DNA of 64,000 bases from Streptomyces sp. CB02414 (GCF_001905385.1 NZ_LIPF01000006.1:310001-374000), one strand, 5' to 3'; shown: positions 51,923 to 60,509, counted from the stretch's first letter. The notes: generated by a model from the letters alone, not told the origin. Made by a program: numbers and translations.

Positions 51923-53560
51923 GTGAATGGTCCGCTGATCGTCCAGTCCGACAAGACCCTGCTCCTCGAGGTCGACCACGAGCAGGCCGCCGACTGCCGT
52001 CGGGCCATCGCGCCCTTCGCCGAACTGGAGCGGGCGCCGGAGCACATCCACACCTACCGGGTGACCCCGCTGGGCCTGTGGAACGCGCGGGCGGCGGGCC
52101 ACGACGCCGAGCAGGTCGTCGACGCGCTCGTCGAGTACAGCCGCTACCCGGTGCCGCACGCGCTGCTCGTCGACATCGCCGAGACGATGGACCGCTACGG
52201 CCGCCTCACCCTCTCCAAGCATCCGGCGCACGGTCTGGTCCTGACGACCACCGACCGGCCGGTGCTGGAGGAGGTCCTGAAGTCGAAGCGGATCGCGCCG
52301 CTGGTCGGCGCCCGCATCGACCCCGACACGGTGGCCGTGCACCCCTCCGAGCGCGGCCAGATCAAGCAGACGCTGCTGAAGCTCGGCTGGCCCGCCGAGG
52401 ACCTCGCCGGGTACGTCGACGGCGAGGCGCACCCGATCGAGCTGGCGGAGGACGGCTGGGCGCTGCGCCCGTACCAGAAGCAGGCGGTGGAGAACTTCTG
52501 GCACGGCGGCAGCGGTGTCGTCGTGCTCCCCTGCGGCGCGGGCAAGACGCTGGTCGGCGCCGGTTCGATGGCGCAGGCGAAGTCGACGACGCTGATCCTG
52601 GTCACCAACACGGTCTCCGCCCGGCAGTGGAAGCACGAGCTGGTCAAGCGCACCTCGCTGACCGAGGACGAGATCGGCGAGTACAGCGGGACCCGGAAGG
52701 AGATCCGTCCGGTCACCATCGCCACGTACCAGGTGCTGACGACGCGGCGGAAGGGCGTCTACCCGCACCTGGAGCTGTTCGACTCCCGGGACTGGGGGCT
52801 GATCGTCTACGACGAGGTGCATCTGCTGCCGGCGCCGGTCTTCAAGTTCACCGCGGACCTCCAGGCCCGCCGCCGCCTCGGCCTGACCGCGACCCTCGTC
52901 CGGGAGGACGGCCGCGAGTCGGACGTGTTCTCCCTCATCGGGCCCAAGCGCTTCGACGCGCCGTGGAAGGAGATCGAGGCGCAGGGCTACATCGCGCCCG
53001 CCGACTGCGTGGAGGTCCGGGTCAACCTCACCGACTCCGAGCGGCTCGCGTACGCCACCGCCGAGGCGGAGGAGAAGTACCGGTTCTGCGCGACGACCGA
53101 CACCAAGCGGAAGGTGACGGAGGCGATCGTGCGGCGTTTCGCCGGGCAGCAGATCCTCGTCATCGGCCAGTACATCGACCAGCTGGACGAGCTGGGCGAG
53201 CACCTGGGCGCGCCGGTCATCAAGGGCGACACGTCCAACGCCCAGCGGGAGAAGCTCTTCGAGTCCTTCCGGCAGGGCGAGATCAGCGTGCTGGTCGTGT
53301 CGAAGGTCGCGAACTTCTCGATCGACCTGCCGGAGGCGACGGTCGCGATCCAGGTGTCGGGCACCTTCGGGTCGCGGCAGGAGGAGGCGCAGCGCCTGGG
53401 CCGGGTGCTGCGGCCGAAGTCCGACGGCCACCAGGCGCACTTCTACTCGGTCGTCGCCCGCGACACCCTCGACCAGGACTTCGCCGCCCACCGCCAGCGC
53501 TTCCTGGCGGAACAGGGCTACGCGTACCGGATCATGGACGCGGACGACATCCTCGGCTGA
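51923..53560 (+). CDS. XPB-type (Rad25/Ssl2) superfamily 2 DNA helicase
   Basis: A 545-residue bacterial XPB. Residues 1-130 form the helicase-associated N-terminal domain (IVQSDKTLLLEVDHEQA, IHTYRVTPLGLWNARA). HD1 has Walker A LPCGAGKT (202-209), DEVH box (297-300) and GLTATLVREDGRES (320-333) carrying the RED motif typical of XPB. HD2 has VIGQYIDQ and QRLGRVLRPK (motif VI). It unwinds DNA 3' to 5' and probably acts in repair. GTG 51923 is chosen with AAAGGG ahead; GTG 51914 is an alternative. Confidence 0.93.
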   Translation: MNGPLIVQSDKTLLLEVDHEQAADCRRAIAPFAELERAPEHIHTYRVTPLGLWNARAAGHDAEQVVDALVEYSRYPVPHALLVDIAETMDRYGRLTLSKHPAHGLVLTTTDRPVLEEVLKSKRIAPLVGARIDPDTVAVHPSERGQIKQTLLKLGWPAEDLAGYVDGEAHPIELAEDGWALRPYQKQAVENFWHGGSGVVVLPCGAGKTLVGAGSMAQAKSTTLILVTNTVSARQWKHELVKRTSLTEDEIGEYSGTRKEIRPVTIATYQVLTTRRKGVYPHLELFDSRDWGLIVYDEVHLLPAPVFKFTADLQARRRLGLTATLVREDGRESDVFSLIGPKRFDAPWKEIEAQGYIAPADCVEVRVNLTDSERLAYATAEAEEKYRFCATTDTKRKVTEAIVRRFAGQQILVIGQYIDQLDELGEHLGAPVIKGDTSNAQREKLFESFRQGEISVLVVSKVANFSIDLPEATVAIQVSGTFGSRQEEAQRLGRVLRPKSDGHQAHFYSVVARDTLDQDFAAHRQRFLAEQGYAYRIMDADDILG

Positions 53561-53575
53561 GGCTCGGACTCGGTC

Positions 53576-53761
53576 TCAGCGGCGGCGGACGCCGGCCTCC
53601 TCGCCGTACTCGCCGAGGATGACGACGTCGAAGGCGGCACCCGCGAACACCCGCACGGCGCGCACGGCGTCGCCGAGCCGGTGCCGGTGGCTGCCGGCCA
53701 CGGGCGTGGCACCGGACGCGCGGCCCGGTGCCGGGGCGGGGGAGATGGTTGCTGCACTCAT
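53576..53761 (-). CDS. Small hypothetical protein
   Basis: About 61 residues, MSAATISPAPAPG at the start, then a conserved-looking core HRHRLGDAVRAVRVFAGAAFDVVILG and a charged end EYGEEAGVRRR. The helical core with one hydrophobic face could lie on a membrane. The start is uncertain (ATG 53761 lacks good spacing to GGAG; ATG 53797 is in frame). It is convergent with the XPB helicase, 15 bases apart, with a weak GCTGAG/CTCAGC hairpin between. Function unknown. Confidence 0.55.
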   Translation of the reverse strand: MSAATISPAPAPGRASGATPVAGSHRHRLGDAVRAVRVFAGAAFDVVILGEYGEEAGVRRR

Positions 53762-53874
53762 GTCTCCATGGTGCGACTGCCCACCCCCGACCGGCATCGG
53801 TCTGCGGGCCCAATCCCCGGCCCCCCGCGCTACGACCGTGGAGGGAGCGCGTCCCCCGAGAGCGGGAGGCGCGA

Positions 53875-53927
53875 ACCCCTAGGGGTCGGAAAACCGTTGG
53901 CCCGTGTCCCGGCCGCTCCCCTAGAAT
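53875..53927 (+). promoter_or_regulatory. Palindrome and promoter candidate upstream of helD
   Basis: ACCCCTAGGGGT (53875-53886) is a perfect 12-bp palindrome. Just downstream are TTGGCC (53897-53902) and TAGAAT (53922-53927), a plausible -35/-10 pair with 19-base spacing. The HelD start is 125 bases further on. The 19-bp rifamycin-associated element known for some helR genes was not seen. Confidence 0.45.
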
Positions 53928-54051
53928 CTCCGCTCTTGCCCGCCTCCCCACGGAGCGCCGCCGACCGGACGGAAACCGGCCGGCCCCGCGGCGCGCGGAA
54001 CCGCGCCCACCACACCGCAGGTCGTACCGCAGGTCATCCGGAGGCACTCCC

Positions 54052-56100
54052 TTGTCCACGCCCGTCCACGACGATCCCCTGTCCAAAGAGCGCTCCCACC
54101 TCGCCGCCTCACGCTCCGCCCTGCGGGCGATGAGGGAGGACGTCGAGTCCCTCGACATCACCGACGTCACCGCGAACTGGGTCAACGCCGCCGTGCTGGA
54201 GAGCCAGATCGAGGAGCGCATCAAAGCGCTGGCCGACCTGAGCGAGACCCCGCTGTTCTTCGGGCGGCTCGACTACCTGCACTCCCCCGGCGCCGAGCAG
54301 GCCGAGGGCGCGGAGGGGGAACGCTTCTACGTCGGACGCCGGCACGTGCACGACGCGGACGGCGACCCGATGGTGATCGACTGGCGGGCGCCGGTCTCGC
54401 AGGCGTTCTACCAGGCGTCGAAGAAGAACCCGCTGGACGTCGCCCTGCGCCGCCGCTTCGGCTACACCGGCGGCGACCTCACGGCGTACGAGGACGAGCA
54501 CCTGTCGGACCCGGCCGAGGCCGAGACCACCAGCAAGCTGCTCCAGCAGGAGATCGAGCGGCCCCGCGTCGGTCCGATGCGGGACATCGTGGCGACCATC
54601 CAGCCCGAGCAGGACGAGATCGTGCGCGCCGGGCTGGCCGGGTCGGTCTGCGTGCAGGGCGGCCCCGGCACCGGCAAGACCGCCGTGGGCCTGCACCGGG
54701 TCGCCTACCTCCTCTACGCCCACCGCGAGCGCCTGGCCCGCACCGGCACCCTCGTCATCGGCCCGAACCGCTCCTTCCTGCACTACATCGAGCAGGTCCT
54801 CCCGGCGCTGGGCGAGCTGACGGTCCGCCAGGCCACGGTCGACGACCTGGTGGCGCACGTCGAGGTGCGCGGCGGCGACGAGGCGGCGACGGCGGTGATC
54901 AAGGGTGACGCGCGGATGGCGCGGGTGCTGCGGCGCGCCCTGTACGCGCACGTCACCCTGCCCACCGAGGGCGTCGTCGTGGTGCGCGGCTCGCGGCGCT
55001 GGCGGGTGGCGGCGCACGAGCTGGAGGAGATCGTCCGCGAGCTGCTCGCCCGCGACATCCGCTACGGCGCCGCCCGCGAGGCCCTTCCGCAGCGCGTCGC
55101 GCACGCCGTGCTGGTGCAGATGGAACGGGCGGGTGAGGCGCCGGACGACCGGGTGCAGAACGCGGTGGCGCGCAACGCCGCCGTGAAGGCGGTGGTGAAG
55201 AGTGTCTGGCCGCAGGTCGACCCCGCCAAGCTCGTCCTGCGCCTGCTGACCGACGCGGACTTCCTCGCCGAGCACGCGGACGGCGTCCTCACCGAGGAGG
55301 AGCAGAAGGCGGTGCTGTGGGTGAAGCCGGCCCGCTCGGTGAAGTCGGCCAAGTGGTCGCCCGCCGACGCCGTGCTCATCGACGAGGCCACCGACCTGAT
55401 CGAGCGCACCCACTCCCTCGGGCACGTCGTCCTCGACGAGGCGCAGGACCTCTCCCCCATGCAGTACCGCGCGGTGGGCCGGCGCTGCACGACCGGCTCG
55501 GTGACCGTTCTCGGCGACCTGGCGCAGGGCACGACTCCGTGGGCGACCCGCGGCTGGGCCGAGGCGCTGGCCCACCTGGGCAAGGACGGGGCGGTGGTCG
55601 AGGAGCTGACGGCCGGTTTCCGCGTGCCGACGGACGTGATCGCCTACGCGTCCCGGCTGCTGCCGCACATCGCGCCGGGGCTGACGCCGGTGGCGTCGAT
55701 CCGTGAGAACCCGGGGTTCTTCGACGTCCGGGGGACGGACGCCGGCACGGCGAACGTGGTGCGAGCCTGCGCCGAGCTGCTGGAGCGGGAGGGCTCGGTC
55801 GGCCTGATCGCCGCCGACGCGCGGGTGCCGGAGCTGGCGGCGGCCCTCGGGTCGGCGGGCATCGGCTTCGTCCGCCCCGGCGAGGAGACCACCCGCGCCA
55901 CCCGCCTGACCCTGGTCCCGGCCTCGCTGGCCAAGGGCCTGGAGTACGACTACGTGGTCCTGGACGAGCCGCGCGCGGTGGTCGACGGCGAACCGGACGA
56001 GCGGACGGGGCTGCGGCGGCTGTACGTCTGCCTGACCCGCGCGGTGTCGGGCCTGATCGTGACCCACGGGGCGGGCCTGCCACCACAGCTGGCAGCGTAA
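54052..56100 (+). CDS. helD: HelD-family RNA polymerase-recycling helicase-like ATPase
   Basis: A 682-residue UvrD-like HelD of the actinobacterial class. The N-terminus (10-63: RSHLAASRSALRAMREDV and SQIEERIKALADL) forms the coiled coil that enters the RNA polymerase secondary channel. Domain 1A has Walker A GGPGTGKT (203-210), then GPNRSFLHYIEQVLPALGE, Walker B VVLDEAQDLSPMQ, and the C-terminal GLEYDYVVLDEPR and RLYVCLTRAVSGL (motifs V-VI). It releases stalled RNA polymerase from nucleic acid; some relatives give rifampicin tolerance. TTG start at 54052 with GGAGG twelve bases upstream. Monocistronic. Confidence 0.92.
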   Translation: MSTPVHDDPLSKERSHLAASRSALRAMREDVESLDITDVTANWVNAAVLESQIEERIKALADLSETPLFFGRLDYLHSPGAEQAEGAEGERFYVGRRHVHDADGDPMVIDWRAPVSQAFYQASKKNPLDVALRRRFGYTGGDLTAYEDEHLSDPAEAETTSKLLQQEIERPRVGPMRDIVATIQPEQDEIVRAGLAGSVCVQGGPGTGKTAVGLHRVAYLLYAHRERLARTGTLVIGPNRSFLHYIEQVLPALGELTVRQATVDDLVAHVEVRGGDEAATAVIKGDARMARVLRRALYAHVTLPTEGVVVVRGSRRWRVAAHELEEIVRELLARDIRYGAAREALPQRVAHAVLVQMERAGEAPDDRVQNAVARNAAVKAVVKSVWPQVDPAKLVLRLLTDADFLAEHADGVLTEEEQKAVLWVKPARSVKSAKWSPADAVLIDEATDLIERTHSLGHVVLDEAQDLSPMQYRAVGRRCTTGSVTVLGDLAQGTTPWATRGWAEALAHLGKDGAVVEELTAGFRVPTDVIAYASRLLPHIAPGLTPVASIRENPGFFDVRGTDAGTANVVRACAELLEREGSVGLIAADARVPELAAALGSAGIGFVRPGEETTRATRLTLVPASLAKGLEYDYVVLDEPRAVVDGEPDERTGLRRLYVCLTRAVSGLIVTHGAGLPPQLAA

Positions 56101-56193
56101 CCTCGGGCGTCTGACGAGTGCTGACCGCGCCGGCGCTGGGGGGGGGGTGGGTGACGCGGCCCGGCGCTGGCCGGGTGCCGCCGCGTCCACCCG

Positions 56194-56210
56194 TGCCGCC
56201 CCAGGCGGCA
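56194..56210. terminator. Short bidirectional hairpin between helD and cutC
   Basis: TGCCGCC (56194-56200) and GGCGGCA (56204-56210) with a CCA loop, between convergent stops. A run of ten G (56138-56147) lies just upstream of it. Confidence 0.6.
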
Positions 56211-56233
56211 CGACTGCCCGCGGTTACGCGCGA

Positions 56234-56923
56234 TCAGCCTCCCAGCACCCGCCGCCACTCCCCGACCGCCTCCGCCGAAACCGGCCCGCCCCACCCGGAG
56301 GGCCGCGCCGCCCCGCCGATGTGGAACCCGTCGATCCCCGCCTCCAGCAGACCCGGCACGTGCTCCAGCCGCAGCCCGCCGCCCACCAGCAGCTGCTGCT
56401 CGTACCCCGGCTCCCCCCGCCGCCGCGCCTCCGCGAGCAGCACGTTCAGCCCGTCGTCCACCCCGCCGGCCGCCCCGGCCGTCAGGTACGTGTCCAGTCC
56501 GGGGAAGTCCGCGAGCTGCTTGCGCAGGGCGTCCCGGTTCGCGGCGCGGTCGATCGCGCGGTGGAAGGTCCACCGGCACCCCTCCAGCGCCCCGGCGACC
56601 CGCTCCACCGCCCCGAGATCGACGTCACCGTCCGCGTCGAGGAACCCGAGCACGAACTCCGTCGCCCCGGCCTCCCGCATCCGCCCGGCGACTGTCACCA
56701 GCCGCTCGACGTCCCCGGCCGCGAAGCCGTCCGCCAGTCGCAGCATCACCCGCAGGTCGATGTCGACGGCGGCGCGGATCGCGGCGACGGTCCCGGCCGA
56801 CGGGGTGAGTCCGTCGGCCGCCATGTCGGTGACCAGTTCGAGGCGATCCGCGCCTCCGGCCTGGGCGGCGACCGCGTCCTCGACGTCGAGGGCGATCACC
56901 TCCAGGACTGCACGCTTGCTCAT
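56234..56923 (-). CDS. cutC: CutC family protein (copper homeostasis/PF03932-type TIM barrel)
   Basis: A 229-residue TIM-barrel protein: LEVIALDVEDAVAAQAGGADRLELVTDMAADGLTPS (in parts, 7-42), then VMLRLADGF, TFHRAIDRAANRDAL (the conserved FHRA-D motif) and LLVGGGLRLEHV, GIDGFHIGGAARPS. This matches CutC. The copper role reported in E. coli is disputed, and the barrel may be an enzyme. ATG at 56923. A DasR-like site directly upstream would place it in amino-sugar control, unusual for a copper gene. Confidence 0.88.
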   Translation of the reverse strand: MSKRAVLEVIALDVEDAVAAQAGGADRLELVTDMAADGLTPSAGTVAAIRAAVDIDLRVMLRLADGFAAGDVERLVTVAGRMREAGATEFVLGFLDADGDVDLGAVERVAGALEGCRWTFHRAIDRAANRDALRKQLADFPGLDTYLTAGAAGGVDDGLNVLLAEARRRGEPGYEQQLLVGGGLRLEHVPGLLEAGIDGFHIGGAARPSGWGGPVSAEAVGEWRRVLGG

Positions 56924-56946
56924 GGGACCCCATTCGTCGGCCTGCT

Positions 56947-56962
56947 ACAGGTCTAGTCCAAT
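56947..56962. promoter_or_regulatory. DasR-like (dre) site upstream of cutC
   Basis: ACAGGTCTAGTCCAAT matches the DasR responsive-element consensus ACTGGTCTAGACCACT at 13 of 16 positions, including the central GGTCTAG. It lies 24 bases before the cutC start, suitable for repression. DasR is the GntR-family regulator of GlcNAc uptake and use. Binding by another GntR protein is possible. Confidence 0.5.
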
Positions 56963-57019
56963 CCAAGACTACGCCCCATAGGCAGGCCAGGGCTCCCCGA
57001 CGCCGCCACCCGGCGCCGC

Positions 57020-57712
57020 TCAGCCGTCCAGCCGCCGGAAGAGGTTCAGCTCCTCCGCCTCCACCCCGGCCAGCTCGTAGCCGTTGCCGTCCTCGACCGC
57101 CCGGCCCGCGTACAGCCGCACCAGCGTCGGCGCGTCCCCGATGAACCGCCCCGGCGGCCGCTCACCGCTCGCGCCGCCCAGCTTCAGCGGTTCGTCCACG
57201 TCGTCGAGGTCGGCGTGCAGCGGCACGTGGCCGCGGTCGCGGGTGAGCGTGCCCAGCAGCGCCAGCGCCTCCGGCAGCCCGGGCCCCGCGTACGCGCCCG
57301 GCTCGCCGAGGGCCACCCGTACGTCACCCGCGTGCACCCACTCGCCCAGCGCCAGCAGGTCCAGGGCGCCGCCCGCGCGGCCGATCACCGGACCGGCCTC
57401 GGTCATGCCGCGTTCCAGCTCGTCGAGGACCCGGGCGTTGGTCCAGTCGGCGCGTTCGGCGATGTCGCGGTCGTTGGACTCGGGCGAGAAGACGCCGGCC
57501 TCGAAACGGTTCTCCACCGTCCGCATCAGCGCCGAGGAGCAGTGCGCCAGCACGTCCCGCACGGTCCAGCCGGGACACGCGGCCACCGGCACCGCGAAGT
57601 CGCCGTCCGTCCGGGACCGCATCAGCGGCACCAGTGCGTCCCGCTCGATGGCCAGCAGCCGTCCGGGCCGCTCGGGGTCGCGTACGTCGTGCACGTCAGC
57701 AGGAGTCGTCAT
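57020..57712 (-). CDS. Maleylpyruvate isomerase-like, mycothiol-dependent DinB-fold protein
   Basis: A 230-residue protein. The N-terminal domain has LLAIERDALVPLMRS and CPGWTVRDVLAHCSSALMRTVENRF, with the W-x-V-x-D-x-x-x-H metal motif, and a second histidine in LALGEWVHAGDVRVALGEP. This is the mycothiol-dependent maleylpyruvate isomerase N-terminal fold, widely used in actinobacteria for mycothiol chemistry. It is 33 bases downstream of a TetR gene on the same strand, so it is probably its target. Substrate unknown. Confidence 0.85.
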   Translation of the reverse strand: MTTPADVHDVRDPERPGRLLAIERDALVPLMRSRTDGDFAVPVAACPGWTVRDVLAHCSSALMRTVENRFEAGVFSPESNDRDIAERADWTNARVLDELERGMTEAGPVIGRAGGALDLLALGEWVHAGDVRVALGEPGAYAGPGLPEALALLGTLTRDRGHVPLHADLDDVDEPLKLGGASGERPPGRFIGDAPTLVRLYAGRAVEDGNGYELAGVEAEELNLFRRLDG

Positions 57713-57745
57713 GGCTCCACGTTAGGGGCCGCGACCGTCCCGCGG

Positions 57746-58396
57746 TCAGGGTGCCGTCAGGTCGTTCAGTTCGGCGTCGAACAGCAGCGCCGGGTCGAAG
57801 GACATGCCGGTGAAGTGACCGGCCAGCTCCAGGGACAGCACGCCGTGCAGCCGGGTCCAGAAGGACAGCGCCCGGCGCAGGGCCGCGGGGGGAGCCGGAT
57901 GCCCGTCCGCCCACTGCCGGTGGCCTTCGAGGTGCGCGTCGAAGGCCGCCGTCCCGTCACCCTCGTACGGCAGCGTGGCGCAGGCGTCGAGGATGACGGC
58001 CATGGTCTCGGAGGCGATCCCGGTGACGTCGGCGGGCGCGTGGTAGCCCGGCACGGGGGTGCCGAAGACCAGGAAGTACCGCTGGGGGTCGGCCAGCGCC
58101 CACGCGCGCATGGCGTGCGCCAGCCCGGCCAGGTCGGCGCCGGACGCGGCGGACGCCCGGAAGGTGTCGGCGAGGCTCCGGTAGGCGTCCGTGACGAGTT
58201 CGGTGATCAGCTCGTCGCGGCCGGCGAAGTACCGGTAGAGCGCGGGCCCGCTCATCCCCATCCGCTTGGCGATCGCGTTGAGGGAGAGCGCGGAGGCACC
58301 GGCCGTGGCGATCTGCTCCCGCGCGTGCTCCTTGATCTCCGCACGCACCTGGGCGCGGTAGCGCTCGCGCGGGGTCTCGGTGCGCGCCTGCGTCAT
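57746..58396 (-). CDS. TetR/AcrR-family regulator
   Basis: A 216-residue regulator. The helix-turn-helix is EHAREQIATAGASALSLNAIAKRMGMSGPALYRYFAGRDELI (in parts, about 24-65), and the C-terminal WHG-type domain contains LAHAMRAWALADPQRYFLVFGTPVPGYHAP, a widely conserved ligand-domain segment. Start ATG 58396, since the upstream residues are an arginine run. It likely controls the DinB-fold gene downstream and perhaps the divergent HD gene 87 bases away. Confidence 0.88.
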   Translation of the reverse strand: MTQARTETPRERYRAQVRAEIKEHAREQIATAGASALSLNAIAKRMGMSGPALYRYFAGRDELITELVTDAYRSLADTFRASAASGADLAGLAHAMRAWALADPQRYFLVFGTPVPGYHAPADVTGIASETMAVILDACATLPYEGDGTAAFDAHLEGHRQWADGHPAPPAALRRALSFWTRLHGVLSLELAGHFTGMSFDPALLFDAELNDLTAP

Positions 58397-58483
58397 GGTC
58401 CGCCGCCTTCTCCGGTACAGAGTCAAGATTCAGTTAGAGGCTATCACCGCAGTCGCTCGCCTCCCCGTTGCGACAATGGGCCC

Positions 58484-59149
58484 ATGGCCGACGACCTCGA
58501 CGCCCTGCGCGCCCGCTGGCTGCGTGCCCTGCTCCCGGCACGCGACGGTGCCTGCCACCCCCATCCGTACCCGTACGCCGACAACCTGCTCGCCCGCTGG
58601 CAGGAGCCGCAGCGGCGCTACCACACGCTCGCGCACCTCACGGCGGTCCTCGACCACATCGACGTACTGGAGGAGTACGCCGACGACCCGGCCGTGGTGC
58701 GCCTCGCCGCCTGGTTCCACGACGCGGTCTACCTCCCCGACCGGTCCACCAACGAGGAACGCTCGGCCCGCCTCGCCGAGCGCGCCCTGCCCGAGGCCGG
58801 CGTCCCGGCGGACAGGACCGCCGAGGTGGCCCGCCTGGTCCGCCTCACCGTCACCCACGCCCCGGCCGAGGACGACCACGACGGCCAGGTGCTCTGCGAC
58901 GCCGACCTGGCGGTCCTCGCCTCACCGCCGTCGGCGTACGCCGCGTACACGGCGGCCGTGCGGCAGGAGTACCACTTCGTCCCGGACGACGCCTTCCGCG
59001 AGGGCCGCGCCGCGATCCTGCGCCAACTCCTCGACCTGCCCACCCTCTTCCACACCCCGCACGGCCGCCGCGAATGGGAGGCGACCGCCCGCTACAACCT
59101 CACCGGCGAGCTGGAAATGCTGTCGCCCGGCGAGGAGACCGCCCCGTAG
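58484..59149 (+). CDS. HD-domain metal-dependent phosphohydrolase
   Basis: A 221-residue HD-superfamily protein (COG4339-like). The metal ligands are visible as RRYHTLAHL (His47, His51), AAWFHDAVY (His79-Asp80) and CDADLAVLASP (last Asp). Members hydrolyse phosphomonoesters, often of nucleotides; the substrate here is unknown. ATG at 58484. The next gene starts ten bases after its stop, so they are co-transcribed. Confidence 0.88.
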   Translation: MADDLDALRARWLRALLPARDGACHPHPYPYADNLLARWQEPQRRYHTLAHLTAVLDHIDVLEEYADDPAVVRLAAWFHDAVYLPDRSTNEERSARLAERALPEAGVPADRTAEVARLVRLTVTHAPAEDDHDGQVLCDADLAVLASPPSAYAAYTAAVRQEYHFVPDDAFREGRAAILRQLLDLPTLFHTPHGRREWEATARYNLTGELEMLSPGEETAP

Positions 59150-59159
59150 CCTGCCCCAC

Positions 59160-60230
59160 ATGCTGACCTTGGGCGGGGAACAGGTGGAAGAGGCCGTCGC
59201 GGACGCCGTGGCGCTGCTGCGTACGGCGACGGACCGGGACTGGACGGCGGTGCGGGCCGGCCGGCTGGAGTGGGACTGCCGGCAGACGGCCGAGCACATC
59301 GCGGGGGACCTCATCGCCTACGCGGGCCAGCTCGCCGGACGCGCCGCGCAGGCGTACGTCCCCTTCGAGATCACCCTCGACGACGGCACCGACAACGCAG
59401 GCGCCCTGCACGTCGTCGAGACGACCGGCGCCCTGCTCGCCGCCACCCTCCGCACCACCCCGCGCGAGGTCCGCGCCTTCCACCCGTACCCCTTCCGCAG
59501 CGCGAACCGCGAGGGCTTCGCCGCGATGGGGATCACCGAGGTACTGCTCCACACGCACGACATCGCCGAGGGCCTGGGCCTCGCCTACGAGCCGCCCGCC
59601 CGGCTCTGCACGGACGTCCTCACCCGGCTCTTCCCGCACGTCCGCCCCGGCACCGACCCCTGGCGCACCCTGCTGTGGGCCACCGGCCGCGGTGACCTGC
59701 CCGGACGCCCGGCGGTCACCGAGTGGCGCTGGCGCAACAACCTGGTGATCGACGCCGAACGCCTCACCCTCCAGGGGGTCACCCCCGCCGCGGCCGCCGA
59801 CCTGGCCGCGGGCGGAGACGGCGGCTTCGCGTGGGTCGAGGGCGGCCCGTACCAGGGCACCCGGGACGCCGCCGGGATGCTGCTGAAGGCGTACGAGGCG
59901 GGCGTGCACCGGCCGGAGTGGGGCGTGTTCGTGCTCGTGCGCCGCGAGGACGGCCGCGCGGTCGGCGGCATGGGCTTCCACGCGGCGCCGGACGAGGACG
60001 GCCGGGTGGAGGTCGGCTACGACCTCGCCCAGTCCGCCCGCGGTCACGGCTACGCCACCGAGGCCCTGCGTGTGCTCGCCGCGTGGGCGCTGGCCCGGGA
60101 GGAGGTGACGTCCGTGTTCGCGACGACCGAGCCGGACAACACCGCCTCGCAGGCCGTGATCACCCGCGCCGGTTTCCGCCGGGTCACCGGGGAGGACACC
60201 GAGCAGTACGCCTACGAACTGCGCGGCTGA
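59160..60230 (+). CDS. Fusion of DinB-fold/mycothiol-type domain and GNAT acetyltransferase
   Basis: A 356-residue two-domain protein. Residues 1-195 resemble the maleylpyruvate isomerase N-terminal fold (DWTAVRAGRLEWDCRQTAEHIAGDL, then ITEVLLHTHDIAEGLGL with the metal histidines). Residues about 205-356 are a GNAT domain with LVRREDGRAVGGMGFH, the acetyl-CoA loop QSARGHGYATEALRVLA and TEPDNTASQAVITRAGFRRV. One frame, no stop between domains, so a true fusion. It follows the HD gene by ten bases and overlaps the convergent DUF4031 gene by 19 bases. It could couple thiol-related and acetyl-transfer steps, which is speculative. Confidence 0.85.
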   Translation: MLTLGGEQVEEAVADAVALLRTATDRDWTAVRAGRLEWDCRQTAEHIAGDLIAYAGQLAGRAAQAYVPFEITLDDGTDNAGALHVVETTGALLAATLRTTPREVRAFHPYPFRSANREGFAAMGITEVLLHTHDIAEGLGLAYEPPARLCTDVLTRLFPHVRPGTDPWRTLLWATGRGDLPGRPAVTEWRWRNNLVIDAERLTLQGVTPAAAADLAAGGDGGFAWVEGGPYQGTRDAAGMLLKAYEAGVHRPEWGVFVLVRREDGRAVGGMGFHAAPDEDGRVEVGYDLAQSARGHGYATEALRVLAAWALAREEVTSVFATTEPDNTASQAVITRAGFRRVTGEDTEQYAYELRG

Positions 60231-60490
60231 CCGGCGCCCTTGCGCCGGCGCAGTCCCGCCCCGTGCAGCAGCCGCACCACCTCGCGGCTGCTGACCTCCA
60301 GCGCACCGGCGGACACCGCGTCGGCGTACCGCTGGGCGGGGATGTCGTAGTGGTCGCGTTCGAAGGCGCGGCGCGGCACACCCAGCCGCTCGGCGAACGC
60401 GTGCAGTTCGGTGTAGGAGACGTCGCTGACCAGGTGCGACCACATGCGGCCGTGGCCCGGCCAGGTCGGCGGATCGATGTAGACGGTCAC
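60212..60490 (-). CDS. DUF4031 family protein
   Basis: A 92-residue protein: TVYIDPPTWPGHGRMWSHLVSD at the N-terminus and LGVPRRAFERDHYDIPAQRYADAV in the middle are diagnostic of DUF4031. GTG at 60490. It is followed in the operon sense by nothing, and preceded on the same strand by a 127-residue cysteine-containing protein 19 bases upstream. Function unknown; the histidines and aspartates suggest metal binding. Confidence 0.88.
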   Translation of the reverse strand: MTVYIDPPTWPGHGRMWSHLVSDVSYTELHAFAERLGVPRRAFERDHYDIPAQRYADAVSAGALEVSSREVVRLLHGAGLRRRKGAGQPRSS

Positions 60491-60509
60491 TGTGGCGTCC
60501 CCGGCGCGC

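Noticed and set aside
53760..54051. Rifamycin-associated element (RAE) upstream of helD
   Set aside because: No sequence resembling the known 19-bp element was found, only an ACCCCTAGGGGT palindrome.
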